Shown here: piece by piece, positions 27,996 through 36,136 of the stretch | Numbering within the stretch: the stretch's first letter is position 1 | Layout of the letters: each line of letters begins with the position of its first letter | NCBI RefSeq assembly: GCF_009674675.1 | Contig: NZ_WKJC01000001.1 | Span: 751,031-815,030, forward strand | Source: Kangiella sp. HZ709 | GTDB lineage: Bacteria > Pseudomonadota > Gammaproteobacteria > Enterobacterales > Kangiellaceae | Direction of reading: 5' to 3' | DNA: 64,000 nt | Position numbers and translations under genes: made by a program | The notes under the pieces: model-generated | What the model was told of the DNA's origin: nothing | Seen by the model: only the letters and a program-made list of their open reading frames with translations | The model's database searches: none

Positions 27996-29293
27996 GTTGC
28001 CGTTATGAAGGTAGCAACTCCATCGTATTTTTTGCCTAGATAAACCGCTAGCCCACCCCAAGTCGCAGCTATTCCAGCACCGACTAAAGAGATAGCGGCT
28101 AAGCCAAGTCCCAAACCTTCACTCAACAAAGCAAAAATAGAACCACTAACCGCATCGCCACCGCGATACACCACAATATCAATGACTGGTTTAGATTTAA
28201 ATCGCTCATCAGCAGAGACATCCGTAAAAAGCATTTCCCGAGCAGGACGAGTGACGGCATAATTACCTGCTCGTCTTGTAACTTGTAATGCTAATAACAC
28301 CACAATGATAGGCGCGAAGGCTAAAATAATCATACCTGCCATAATAATAAACGGCACTAAAGCCAGAGTAGCTGCCATACCCAACTTTGTAGTTAACCTA
28401 CCAGTTACAAAAAATGCCAATAAGAAAGTCAGAGTATTAGTTATCCAGTCAATTCCACCTAGTATCTGAGTCCTATCTGCCCGACTATAATCTGCTAATA
28501 GGTTTTTCTGCTCAAAGTAAACAAAAGAGCCAATAAACACATATAAGAGTATAAAAGCGCTAATAGCTAAAAGCGTTTTATTAGTAAAAATTGATTTGAA
28601 GCCTGTCCACCACTGAGCTTTTAACTTAGCCTCACTTAAATCAGCAGTTAGATTCTCGTTATGCAAGTCCTCTGATTTTAAACGATACATATAAATCACT
28701 AGCGGCACTACCAATAATAAGCCCACAGCAGCTATCAGCATTAAATTATCCAACCCTAGCTTTTCAGCAAAAACGGTCGGAATAGCAGGACCTACTATGG
28801 CACCTAAACTTGCACCAGCTGCAACCACTGAAAAAACTCGTTTAGATTGCTCTTTATTGAATGTATCCGCCATAAAGCTCCAAAAGACAGATACGTGAAA
28901 TAAACTAAAGGCACTGACCCAAACATAAAAGCTTTTCTCTACCAAAGTAGGATCGGTAAAAACCGGGGTTAAAAAATAAAATGCTAAAAAGCTAAGAGCA
29001 AAAGCTGAGTAGACTAAAGGCACTACATTTTTAAATCTGAGTTTTGAAATAACAAAACCATAAATAGAAACAATGCCGATACTAATAAAAAACTGGAGGT
29101 TCCATAAAAAGCTCACTTCAGAATCTGACCAATCGCTAGCCATAGCATCTCTAACTGGTCGCAGTACAAAATATGACGCCATTAAAATAAAAATAATGGC
29201 GAATGAAGTTAGCGTAGCCTTCAGTTCATTGGAATGAACCTTGGTCGCTTTATCAATTAAATCAGTAAATTTCTTTGTAATTGTTTTGGTCAT
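27980..29293 (-). CDS. MFS transporter, nucleotide-translocase (NTT)-like subgroup
   Basis: This 437-residue protein has about 12 transmembrane segments. The first segment ends in SYFVLRPVRDAMASDW, a motif shared with bacterial members of the ATP/ADP-translocase-like branch of the MFS, whose substrates in free-living bacteria are mostly unknown. A second marker is TRRAGNYAVTRPAREMLFTD. It is the last gene of a three-gene operon (165-residue exported protein, exported SDR, transporter) with gaps of 10 and 7 nt, divergent from the LytS/LytTR pair. Confidence 0.82.
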   Translation of the reverse strand: MTKTITKKFTDLIDKATKVHSNELKATLTSFAIIFILMASYFVLRPVRDAMASDWSDSEVSFLWNLQFFISIGIVSIYGFVISKLRFKNVVPLVYSAFALSFLAFYFLTPVFTDPTLVEKSFYVWVSAFSLFHVSVFWSFMADTFNKEQSKRVFSVVAAGASLGAIVGPAIPTVFAEKLGLDNLMLIAAVGLLLVVPLVIYMYRLKSEDLHNENLTADLSEAKLKAQWWTGFKSIFTNKTLLAISAFILLYVFIGSFVYFEQKNLLADYSRADRTQILGGIDWITNTLTFLLAFFVTGRLTTKLGMAATLALVPFIIMAGMIILAFAPIIVVLLALQVTRRAGNYAVTRPAREMLFTDVSADERFKSKPVIDIVVYRGGDAVSGSIFALLSEGLGLGLAAISLVGAGIAATWGGLAVYLGKKYDGVATFITATKKEA

Positions 29294-29300
29294 ATAATTT

Positions 29301-30266
29301 CTACTTATGCTGACTTAACGCTATATCTAACATTTCAATAAGCGCTTTCCTATTTTGCTCAAAAGGCTGTTTTTTATTAAGCTCAATAATTCTATTAAAG
29401 CTAGCCTGAAGTGTTAAAGTCGCTTCTTGTTCTACCGGTACAACCATATACCTTAGTTTAGGGCTTTCTGAAGATACTGCGTCGATAATAGCGTTTGCCA
29501 CATCTACGGGCTCTTTATGGTTAGAGCGGTCTTCAGTAAAATACTGAAACAATCGTTGCATTTCTTTATCGTATTGGCTATTTGAAGTTGTATCAATTTG
29601 TTGCATCCGTCGCTTCATGGTTTTAATGATGCTTGAGTTGTAATTACCAGGCTCAATGATACTGACTTCAACACCAAATTTTTTTAGTTCCTTGGCTAAG
29701 ACTTCAGAATAAGCTTCGATTGCAAATTTACTCATATTATAGGGCCCCACCATAGAACCTGTGAAAATCCCAGCCACTGAACTGATATTAACCACTCGCC
29801 CCTGACTTTCAATAATCATAGGGGCAAACGCCTTTGTCACCCGATAGGGTCCAAATAGATTCACATCCATCTGAAATTGCATATCCTGTTCAGAAACTTC
29901 AATTAAAGGCCCAAAGACGGTTACACCTGCATTATTAACAACAGCATGCAGGCCTCGACCTTCTTTTCGGATCAGCTCTACTGCTTTATCAATGTCTTCT
30001 TGGATGGTCACATCTAACCTAACACCTAGCATATTTTTATTGGCGCTTAGTGCTTTTAAATCTTTTTCTTTCCTAGCGCCCGCATAAACAAAATAACCTT
30101 GCTTAGCCATCATTTCTGCGGTTTTCTTGCCGATACCGCTTGAGGCGCCAGTAATAAGAACCGCTTTCTGAGCTTTCTTTTCTTTTGCTGCATAAGATAG
30201 CGAGATACCAGGTAGCGAGCTAATGACATAAATGCTGATTATTAAAAGGTATTTTATGAATTTCAT
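29301..30266 (-). CDS. Short-chain dehydrogenase with an N-terminal export signal
   Basis: This 321-residue protein has a hydrophobic signal or anchor at residues 6-26, followed by AKEKKAQK, then a complete classical SDR: cofactor loop TGASSGIG (about 39-46), RLDVT, NNAGVTVFG, NISSVAG and the YNMSK catalytic pair, ending EPGNY. The basic residue after the first beta-strand (GARKEKD) suggests NADP(H). The substrate is unknown. An exported SDR is odd because free NAD(P) is scarce outside the cytoplasm. The first 26 residues may instead be a membrane anchor. Confidence 0.85.
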   Translation of the reverse strand: MKFIKYLLIISIYVISSLPGISLSYAAKEKKAQKAVLITGASSGIGKKTAEMMAKQGYFVYAGARKEKDLKALSANKNMLGVRLDVTIQEDIDKAVELIRKEGRGLHAVVNNAGVTVFGPLIEVSEQDMQFQMDVNLFGPYRVTKAFAPMIIESQGRVVNISSVAGIFTGSMVGPYNMSKFAIEAYSEVLAKELKKFGVEVSIIEPGNYNSSIIKTMKRRMQQIDTTSNSQYDKEMQRLFQYFTEDRSNHKEPVDVANAIIDAVSSESPKLRYMVVPVEQEATLTLQASFNRIIELNKKQPFEQNRKALIEMLDIALSQHK

Positions 30267-30276
30267 CAGTTGTTCC

Positions 30277-30774
30277 TTAATTTAAATTGATATGATTATT
30301 AATAGTATGAGGCTGTATGGCGGATATTTTCCAATGAGCACCTTCTTTATACAGTATGTAAAGAGTAGAAAGTCGGGATAGTATATTCCCCTGTGCATCC
30401 ATCGCATTGGCGATATTAATCGCCACCGCTTTGTTTTCAGTTAAAGGCTTGACCTGTAGTTTCTCCCATACAATTTTAGCTACTGATTTTTTCCGTAGAT
30501 CATCAACAAAGAAACTGAAATTTTTGATCAGTTGAGCTGATTCTGTCACTATCACCGGAGCACCTTTACTAGGGATTTGCATTACAGGATATGCAAAGTG
30601 ACTGGCGATTTGTGGCAACGCGGATTTATTATTAGGGTTCTCCAGATAGAGGTTATAACCTTGAATATAATCATGAAAAAATTCAGTTAAGTCTATCTGC
30701 TGTGACTGTTCTGCCTTTAAACTTATTGATGCTAAAGTTAGCATACAGATGATTAAAAAATTGCTTATTCGCAT
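30277..30774 (-). CDS. Exported NTF2-like (SnoaL-type) protein
   Basis: This 165-residue protein has a signal peptide (about 1-21, cleavage near SLKA/EQSQ). The mature part has the helix-helix-strand pattern of NTF2-like folds: FFHDYIQGYNLYLENPN, HFAYPVMQI, then LSTLYILYKEGAHWKISAIQPH at the end, as in SnoaL/DUF4440 proteins. No catalytic residues are evident. It is the first gene of the operon with the exported SDR and the MFS transporter. Confidence 0.65.
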   Translation of the reverse strand: MRISNFLIICMLTLASISLKAEQSQQIDLTEFFHDYIQGYNLYLENPNNKSALPQIASHFAYPVMQIPSKGAPVIVTESAQLIKNFSFFVDDLRKKSVAKIVWEKLQVKPLTENKAVAINIANAMDAQGNILSRLSTLYILYKEGAHWKISAIQPHTINNHINLN

Positions 30775-30899
30775 TGGAGCTCCTTAAACTTAGATGGATG
30801 GACAAGCAAAACTTTATCAATAGAAATCACTCCTTATTGAATAAGTAGACGAACCTCTTTACATTATCGACAAGACTGTATGAATCACAGGATAAAGCC

Positions 30900-30929
30900 A
30901 TTAGTCGACCATTTTTAACGATTAGTCGA
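30900..30929 (+). promoter_or_regulatory. Candidate LytTR-type binding site (paired direct repeat)
   Basis: ATTAGTCGA occurs at 30900-30908 and again at 30921-30929, exactly 21 bp apart, two helical turns. LytTR regulators such as AgrA and AlgR bind paired short direct repeats with this spacing. The site lies between the divergent operons, next to the gene pair that encodes a LytTR regulator. Confidence 0.5.
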
Positions 30930-30932
30930 TCT

Positions 30933-32060
30933 TTGGTTAACAGATGTGCGGACAAACGTTACAATTCAAACAACACTACAAGATTAGTACATAGTTTCTT
31001 GGCAAAAAATCATAATCAATATTTATGGCTTGGCTATATATTTTTTTGGTGCCTGGTTTATTTAATAAACACTGGACCACATTGGGGTATTTATTCAACC
31101 ACACGAGAGCTCATTGAAACAGTAGGCTTAGTCACCTCTTTGCAGATGCTTATTGCTTTTATAGCAATAAAGTATCTAATACCTATCTCTTTAAGAAAGA
31201 GTAAGAATATTAAGTTTATCGTCTTATTAATTGTTTTAACTTTTATTGCTTGCGAAATTCATATTTTAATTCGAGTTCTTTATCTAGAGCCTACGTATCC
31301 GGAATCCTATGTGCGTTTTTTTGAAGTCAATGGGAAACGAACGCTTCTAGAGCGGATGTTTAGTTTATGGACTATGAAGTACTTATTTTTCTGGAAATTC
31401 CCACAGCATTTGTATCCAGCATTTATCTTGATTGCTCATAGCTTTTATCTCACCCAAAGACAACTGCTCAAAGTTAGCGAGCAAAAACAAAAAGCTGAGT
31501 TAAAGGCTTTAAAAAACCAACTTAACCCGCATTTTATTTTTAATACGCTAAATAATCTATACGCCTTAACATTACAAAAATCTGAACGAGCGCCCATAGT
31601 CATCGAAAAGCTTTCAGATATTCTAGATTATGTGCTTTATCGTTGTAATGAAAAATACGTTTATCTAGAGTCTGAAGTCGCATTACTAAAAAGTTATATC
31701 ACCCTAGAAGAAATACGCTATGGGAAAAGAATCCAAGTCACTCTTGAGACCAATATTGAGTCCAATCCAAAAATAGCACCCTTGTTATTACTCAATTTAG
31801 TAGAAAATGCTTGTAAGCATAGTACCAGCGAAGAAATAGGTTTAGCTAAAGTGTCCATCGCGATAGATGCCAATGAATCACAAGTTTATTGCACCATTAA
31901 TAATACGATTCCAAGTCTCATAAAGCCTTCACAATCAGGAGGGATTGGTTTGCAGAATCTACAACGACAGCTGGATCTTATTTATCCTAATCAGCACCAA
32001 TTATTAATCGAGCAAGATAGTGCTTCATTTCAAGTCACTCTGAAAATTGAGGTCAAATAA
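30933..32060 (+). CDS. LytS/YehU-type sensor histidine kinase
   Basis: The frame gives 375 residues. Four to five transmembrane helices fill about residues 28-170 (WLGYIFFWCLVYLINTG and others). The His_kinase domain follows, with the phospho-accepting H200 in LNPHFIFNTLNNLYAL, and then an HATPase_c domain (LLLNLVENACKHS as N box, SGGIGLQNLQRQL as G box). The start is uncertain: 30933 is a TTG without a clear RBS and touches the direct repeats, and another TTG at 30999 would still precede the first helix. It should phosphorylate the regulator encoded next. Confidence 0.88.
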   Translation: MVNRCADKRYNSNNTTRLVHSFLAKNHNQYLWLGYIFFWCLVYLINTGPHWGIYSTTRELIETVGLVTSLQMLIAFIAIKYLIPISLRKSKNIKFIVLLIVLTFIACEIHILIRVLYLEPTYPESYVRFFEVNGKRTLLERMFSLWTMKYLFFWKFPQHLYPAFILIAHSFYLTQRQLLKVSEQKQKAELKALKNQLNPHFIFNTLNNLYALTLQKSERAPIVIEKLSDILDYVLYRCNEKYVYLESEVALLKSYITLEEIRYGKRIQVTLETNIESNPKIAPLLLLNLVENACKHSTSEEIGLAKVSIAIDANESQVYCTINNTIPSLIKPSQSGGIGLQNLQRQLDLIYPNQHQLLIEQDSASFQVTLKIEVK

Positions 32061-32064
32061 GATT

Positions 32065-32754
32065 ATGCATACATACAGCTGTATGGTTATCGATGATGAA
32101 GAACTCGCGCGCTCATTATTGGAGTCTTATATCGAAAAATTGCCACAATTTAATTTAATCGCGTCTTGCTCCAGCGCTATTGAAGCTTCTGAAGTGTTAC
32201 GTGTTCAGCCGGTAGATTTATTATTTTTAGATATCGAAATGCCTATTTTAAAAGGTATGGATTTTTACCGCAACTTACCGCTAAAGCCTAAGGTTATTTT
32301 CACAACAGCCTATCGAGATTATGCGATCGATGGCTTCGATTTAGATGCCGTTGACTATCTATTGAAACCAATTACCTTTCCTCGGTTTTATAAAGCTACA
32401 GAAAAGTTTATAGCTTTATCAAGTGTCATTAAAGGAGCACCAAGCACACAAAAAGATTTCATCTTTATTCGAGAAAATCGTAAGCAAGTTAAGCTGCTTT
32501 TAGACCAAATACTGTATATACAAAGTTTAAAAGATTATATTCAGATATACACTCATGATAACAAGCATGTTATCAAGTCCAGTTTGTCGTCATTCTTTGA
32601 AAGTTTAACTAATAATTTTATTCAAGTTCATCGCTCCTATGTCGTCAATATCGACAAAGTAGTAGCATACTCAAATACTGATCTTGAAATTAATCAATTT
32701 GAAATTCCGATTGGTGATAATTATCGCCAAAGTGTTATTGATAAGTTATGTTGA
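32065..32754 (+). CDS. LytTR-family response regulator
   Basis: The protein is 229 residues from the ATG at 32065. A TTG at 32047 would overlap the kinase gene and add six residues. The receiver domain (1-120) has D10, D11, the phosphorylation site D56 (LLFLDIEMP), T84-type (FTTAYRDYA) and K106-type (YLLKPITF) residues. The C-terminal LytTR DNA-binding domain (about 130-229) contains FIFIRENRKQVKLLLDQILY, VHRSYVVNIDKV and FEIPIGDNYRQSV. It is translated 4 nt after the kinase stop. Likely targets are the paired repeats at 30900 and the divergent exported-protein operon. Confidence 0.93.
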   Translation: MHTYSCMVIDDEELARSLLESYIEKLPQFNLIASCSSAIEASEVLRVQPVDLLFLDIEMPILKGMDFYRNLPLKPKVIFTTAYRDYAIDGFDLDAVDYLLKPITFPRFYKATEKFIALSSVIKGAPSTQKDFIFIRENRKQVKLLLDQILYIQSLKDYIQIYTHDNKHVIKSSLSSFFESLTNNFIQVHRSYVVNIDKVVAYSNTDLEINQFEIPIGDNYRQSVIDKLC

Positions 32755-32864
32755 ATCGCGATATATCTTTGCGCAATACTTAGTTACAGTTTGTTATTTG
32801 CGAGCTCGATAAACCACTGTTAGGGTATTTGCTCATAAGTTGGGACTCTTATGAGGATATCTCT

Positions 32865-33986
32865 ATGGCCAACCGCCGTCAGTTTTTAAAACAATCATTC
32901 ATCGCTTCAGCTGCTTTGGCAACGGCTTGCCAGGCAAAATCTGTACTGCCTAAAACAACTAAATCACTTAATATCTTATTTATGGGTGGTACTGGATTTT
33001 TAGGCCCTCATACCGTAAAGGCGGCTGTCGATGCTGGGCATAAAGTCACTTTATTTAATCGTGGTAAAACCAAGCCTACTTTACATGCAGAACTGCTAAA
33101 TTCATTGCCTTTAATTAAAGGCGATCGTAAAACTGATGATATTATGCAGCTTAAGGGTACTAAGTGGGATCTGGTCATCGATACCTCCAGTTATTATCCA
33201 CGCGTGGTCAACCTGCTACTGGATCAAGTAGGCGATACTATTGATCAGTATATTTTTATTTCGACTATTTCTGTGTATGCCGACTGGACACAAAAAAATA
33301 TGGATGAGTCCGCTGCAGTTGGAACTATTGATGACCCAACAACGGAAGAAGTTACTGGTGCTAGCTACGGGCCATTAAAAGCGCTGTGTGAAAAAGCTGC
33401 TATCGAAAGGCTTGGCAATAAAGCAACCATTGTTCGACCGGGCTTAATTGTAGGCCCTGGCGATAAAACTGACCGCTTTACTTATTGGCCAATACGCATC
33501 AAAAAAGGCGGCGATGTGTTATGCCCTAGCGAAGGAAAAGATTTTATTCAAATTATCGACGTACGTGATCTAGCCGAATGGACTATTCATTGCGCCAATA
33601 AAACGATCACAGGAACTTTTAACGCACAAACCAATGGCAACGATATGACTATTGGCGAATTACTGACTAACTGTAAAATGACGCTTAATCCGAAAGCAAA
33701 TTTAATTTGGATCCCTACTGAATTCCTTGAAAAGCATTCCGTTCAACCTTGGTCTGAAATGCCTACTTGGTTTCCGCCAAAAGGTAATTTCGCCGGCGCT
33801 GGTACCATGAGCTCTAAAAAAGCTTATGCCAATGGGTTAAAGCAAAGACCTTTAAAAACCATCATTCAAGATACTCACGATTGGTTTGTGACTTTATCCT
33901 CTGAAAGACAAGAAAAAATTCGCGCAGGAATAAAGCCTGAAAAAGAAGTCGAGGTCTTAGCTGCTTGGCAAAAGCACAAGAGTTAA
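32865..33986 (+). CDS. Tat-exported NAD-dependent epimerase/dehydratase family protein
   Basis: The protein is 373 residues from the ATG at 32865 (GAGG 8 nt upstream). A twin-arginine signal (NRRQFLKQSF, then an Ala-rich core) ends around A21/C22, so it may even be lipidated. The mature domain is an extended SDR: GGTGFLGPHT at residues 41-50, DTSSYYP, ISTISVYAD, and YGPLKALCEKAA in place of YxxxK with Tyr and Lys kept. Tat export would let it fold with its cofactor inside the cell before transport. Such Tat-SDRs occur in several phyla with unknown substrates. It follows the two-component genes in the same orientation but after 110 nt. Confidence 0.87.
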   Translation: MANRRQFLKQSFIASAALATACQAKSVLPKTTKSLNILFMGGTGFLGPHTVKAAVDAGHKVTLFNRGKTKPTLHAELLNSLPLIKGDRKTDDIMQLKGTKWDLVIDTSSYYPRVVNLLLDQVGDTIDQYIFISTISVYADWTQKNMDESAAVGTIDDPTTEEVTGASYGPLKALCEKAAIERLGNKATIVRPGLIVGPGDKTDRFTYWPIRIKKGGDVLCPSEGKDFIQIIDVRDLAEWTIHCANKTITGTFNAQTNGNDMTIGELLTNCKMTLNPKANLIWIPTEFLEKHSVQPWSEMPTWFPPKGNFAGAGTMSSKKAYANGLKQRPLKTIIQDTHDWFVTLSSERQEKIRAGIKPEKEVEVLAAWQKHKS

Positions 33987-34013
33987 TTGATCAAGTATTC
34001 CGTTCGTATTTTC

Positions 34014-34045
34014 CAAAAAAATGCCACTAAAGTTAGTGGCATTTC
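34014..34045 (-). terminator. Terminator between the epimerase gene and grxD
   Basis: AATGCCACTAA pairs with TTAGTGGCATT. On the minus strand it is followed by TTTTTTT, which ends grxD transcription. On the plus strand the T-tract is short, so it is weaker for the epimerase gene. Confidence 0.8.
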
Positions 34046-34102
34046 TGCATATCATTTAATGTCTTTACGAGACCACTGCTTTAATAGGAGTGGCTTAAAA
34101 AA

Positions 34103-34450
34103 TTATGCTTCTGGTGCTTTGCCATAAGACTCATCTAAAACTTCTTGCAACTCGCCGGCTTGATACATTTCTAAGATAATGTCACAACCACCTTGCAACT
34201 CACCATCTACCCAAAGCTGTGGGAATGTTGGCCAGTTAGCGTATTTTGGCAATTCAGCGCGAATATCTGGGTTTTGCAGAATATCCACGTAAGCGAATTC
34301 GTGACCGCATTGCATAAGAGCTTGAACTGCTTGCGCAGAGAAACCACACATCGGAAGTTTTGGCGATCCTTTCATGTATAAAACCACTTTATTATCAGCG
34401 ATTTGCTTTTTGATTTGCTCTACAGTTTCGTTCATTGCGTTGTCACTCAT
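34103..34450 (-). CDS. grxD: Monothiol glutaredoxin, CGFS type
   Basis: The protein is 115 residues from the ATG at 34450 (GAGGA 5 nt upstream). The active site CGFS lies in SPKLPMCGFSAQAVQAL, followed by AYVDILQNPDIRAELPKYA and the glutathione-binding WPTFPQLWVDGELQGGCDI. GrxD binds a glutathione-ligated [2Fe-2S] cluster as a homodimer or with BolA and passes it to target proteins. In Pseudomonas it sits in the same cluster as bfd and bfr. Confidence 0.97.
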   Translation of the reverse strand: MSDNAMNETVEQIKKQIADNKVVLYMKGSPKLPMCGFSAQAVQALMQCGHEFAYVDILQNPDIRAELPKYANWPTFPQLWVDGELQGGCDIILEMYQAGELQEVLDESYGKAPEA

Positions 34451-34602
34451 GGGATTCCTCAAAATATATCAAGATACAGCATCAATAATGGGCGCTATTA
34501 TACGGATTTCAAGTTACTTGTCGCCCGCAAAAAAGAATCTTTTACTGATTGATGGATTCAACACTAGGCAACCTATTGATTGCCCGTTACAATAAGGAGA
34601 AA

Positions 34603-34617
34603 TGATAATCAATCTCA
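34603..34617. promoter_or_regulatory. Fur box upstream of the FbpC-type ATPase
   Basis: TGATAAT C AATCTCA fits the 7-1-7 Fur motif with one break in symmetry. It ends 15 nt before the ATPase ATG. A TACAAT -10 candidate is at 34588-34593, so bound Fur would cover the start of transcription. Confidence 0.72.
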
Positions 34618-34632
34618 GTATCACTTAGCGGC

Positions 34633-35787
34633 ATGAACCAAGCACCTATCTTAGAATTAAACCAAGTTGAATGTCGCCATGACGATCAGTTAGTGGTTGA
34701 TGGTATTGGTTTCTCACTGCTAGCTGGTGAGTCGGCTTGTCTGTTAGGCCCAAGCGGTTGCGGCAAGACCACCTTATTAAGAGCGATTGCTGGATTAGAG
34801 CCTATTTATCAAGGTGAAATTCGTATTCATGGCAACTTATGCTCCTCAGCCAATAAGTTTACACCTCCTGAAAAGCGTCACCTTGGACTGGTCTTTCAAG
34901 ATCATGCCTTATTTCCACACTTATCTATTGCTGACAATGTTGGCTTTGGCTTACGAAAACTTTCTCACCAAGACAAGACATCACGCGTGCAAGAATGTTT
35001 AGAGTTGGTCGGCTTAGAGGGTTTAGGTGAGCGATTCCCTCATCAAATCTCCGGCGGTCAACAACAGCGGGTCGCACTGGCAAGAACCATTGCCCCAAAA
35101 CCCAAATTGATTTTATTGGATGAGGCCTTTTCCAGTTTAGATACTCACTTGAGACGTTCACTAGCCCGAGAATTAAAACAACTCCTCAAATCTCAAGGCA
35201 TTGCTTCCCTTCTAGTCACTCACGATCAACAAGAAGCATTTGCCATGGCCGATTACATTGGTGTGATGCATCAAGGTCAATTATTGCAATGGGATACACC
35301 ATACAATTTGTATCATCAACCTGCCGATCCTCAGATCGCGGCTTTTATTGGTGATGGTCATTTTATTAATGGCGTCATCCATAAAGACATGAGTCAAGAA
35401 GAGCACTCTGCTGATGACACCCCTATCGTCAGCACCGCTTTAGGGGACTTCCCCATCGCGAATGTTTTAAATAATTTAGCCAAGGACAAATCTGAAAATG
35501 GCTTTGATGAAACTGACTCCGATCGCTATTACTTTTCCGATCATGAAGCCGTGTTAGTCCTAATGCGCCCCGATGACATTACGCCAAATCAGAGCTCATC
35601 TCTGCGCGCAAAAGTCACCCATAAGGTGTTTAGAGGGGCAATCATCGAATATGAGCTAGAATTACCCAATAAGGAGACTTTGAAGGCCTTGTTTGCTAGT
35701 CATCACGATTATCCGCTAACCCAAGATATTGGGTTGGATTTAGACGTACAACACTTGATCGTGTATCCCAACAAAATAACCTTGTAA
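34633..35787 (+). CDS. FbpC/PotA-type ABC transporter ATP-binding protein
   Basis: This 384-residue ATPase has Walker A GPSGCGKTT, Q-loop VFQDHALFPHL, signature SGGQQQRVALAR, Walker B LILLDEAFSSLD and the H-loop LVTHDQQEAFAMAD. The C-terminal TOBE-like domain (about 240-384) contains an acidic insertion. The closest subgroup is iron(III) importers (FbpC/SfuC), and the Fur box supports that. No permease or binding-protein gene is next to it, so its partners must be elsewhere. An eight-codon mini-ORF (34602-34628) with a strong AAGGAG RBS ends 4 nt before the ATG. Confidence 0.88.
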   Translation: MNQAPILELNQVECRHDDQLVVDGIGFSLLAGESACLLGPSGCGKTTLLRAIAGLEPIYQGEIRIHGNLCSSANKFTPPEKRHLGLVFQDHALFPHLSIADNVGFGLRKLSHQDKTSRVQECLELVGLEGLGERFPHQISGGQQQRVALARTIAPKPKLILLDEAFSSLDTHLRRSLARELKQLLKSQGIASLLVTHDQQEAFAMADYIGVMHQGQLLQWDTPYNLYHQPADPQIAAFIGDGHFINGVIHKDMSQEEHSADDTPIVSTALGDFPIANVLNNLAKDKSENGFDETDSDRYYFSDHEAVLVLMRPDDITPNQSSSLRAKVTHKVFRGAIIEYELELPNKETLKALFASHHDYPLTQDIGLDLDVQHLIVYPNKITL

Positions 35788-35882
35788 AATTTTCTGACAG
35801 TTGAAAATATTTTTTTCGCCTTGACAGCCCTCAAAGCCAAGTAACTCAAGGCTTTGCGCAGACTTGTCATTTTTCCCACATT

Positions 35883-35891
35883 TTATCCACA
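35883..35891 (+). promoter_or_regulatory. DnaA box in the nrdA promoter region
   Basis: TTATCCACA matches the strict DnaA consensus. A poorer version (TTTCCCACA) lies just upstream. DnaA boxes upstream of nrdAB tie dNTP supply to replication in E. coli. The gap 35788-36136 otherwise shows only a tentative pair of NrdR-like sites (from GCACTA at 35932 and ACACTA at 35961), which I do not trust because the spacing is short. Confidence 0.65.
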
Positions 35892-36136
35892 GAAATTCCA
35901 CTAGATAGGGGCTTGCCAAGGCCAGGAAAACGCACTATCTTGTATCTGTTTGTATAGATAACACTAGATGTTGATAATTAACAGTTTGAGCTAAGTTGTT
36001 GATTTTTGGTCTAAGCAAACAGAAAAAAGATTTATTTGTCATTTTTGCAAGTTTCCTTAAGAAAAACCCACAAAAATGGCTAAGAAACTAACCCTTATAT
36101 AAGACAAATGACGACAAACTAGAGGTTCGTGGATTA

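Noticed and set aside
35932-35976. Pair of NrdR boxes before nrdA
   Set aside because: Each has a plausible left half only, and the spacing is shorter than usual; kept as a tentative note.
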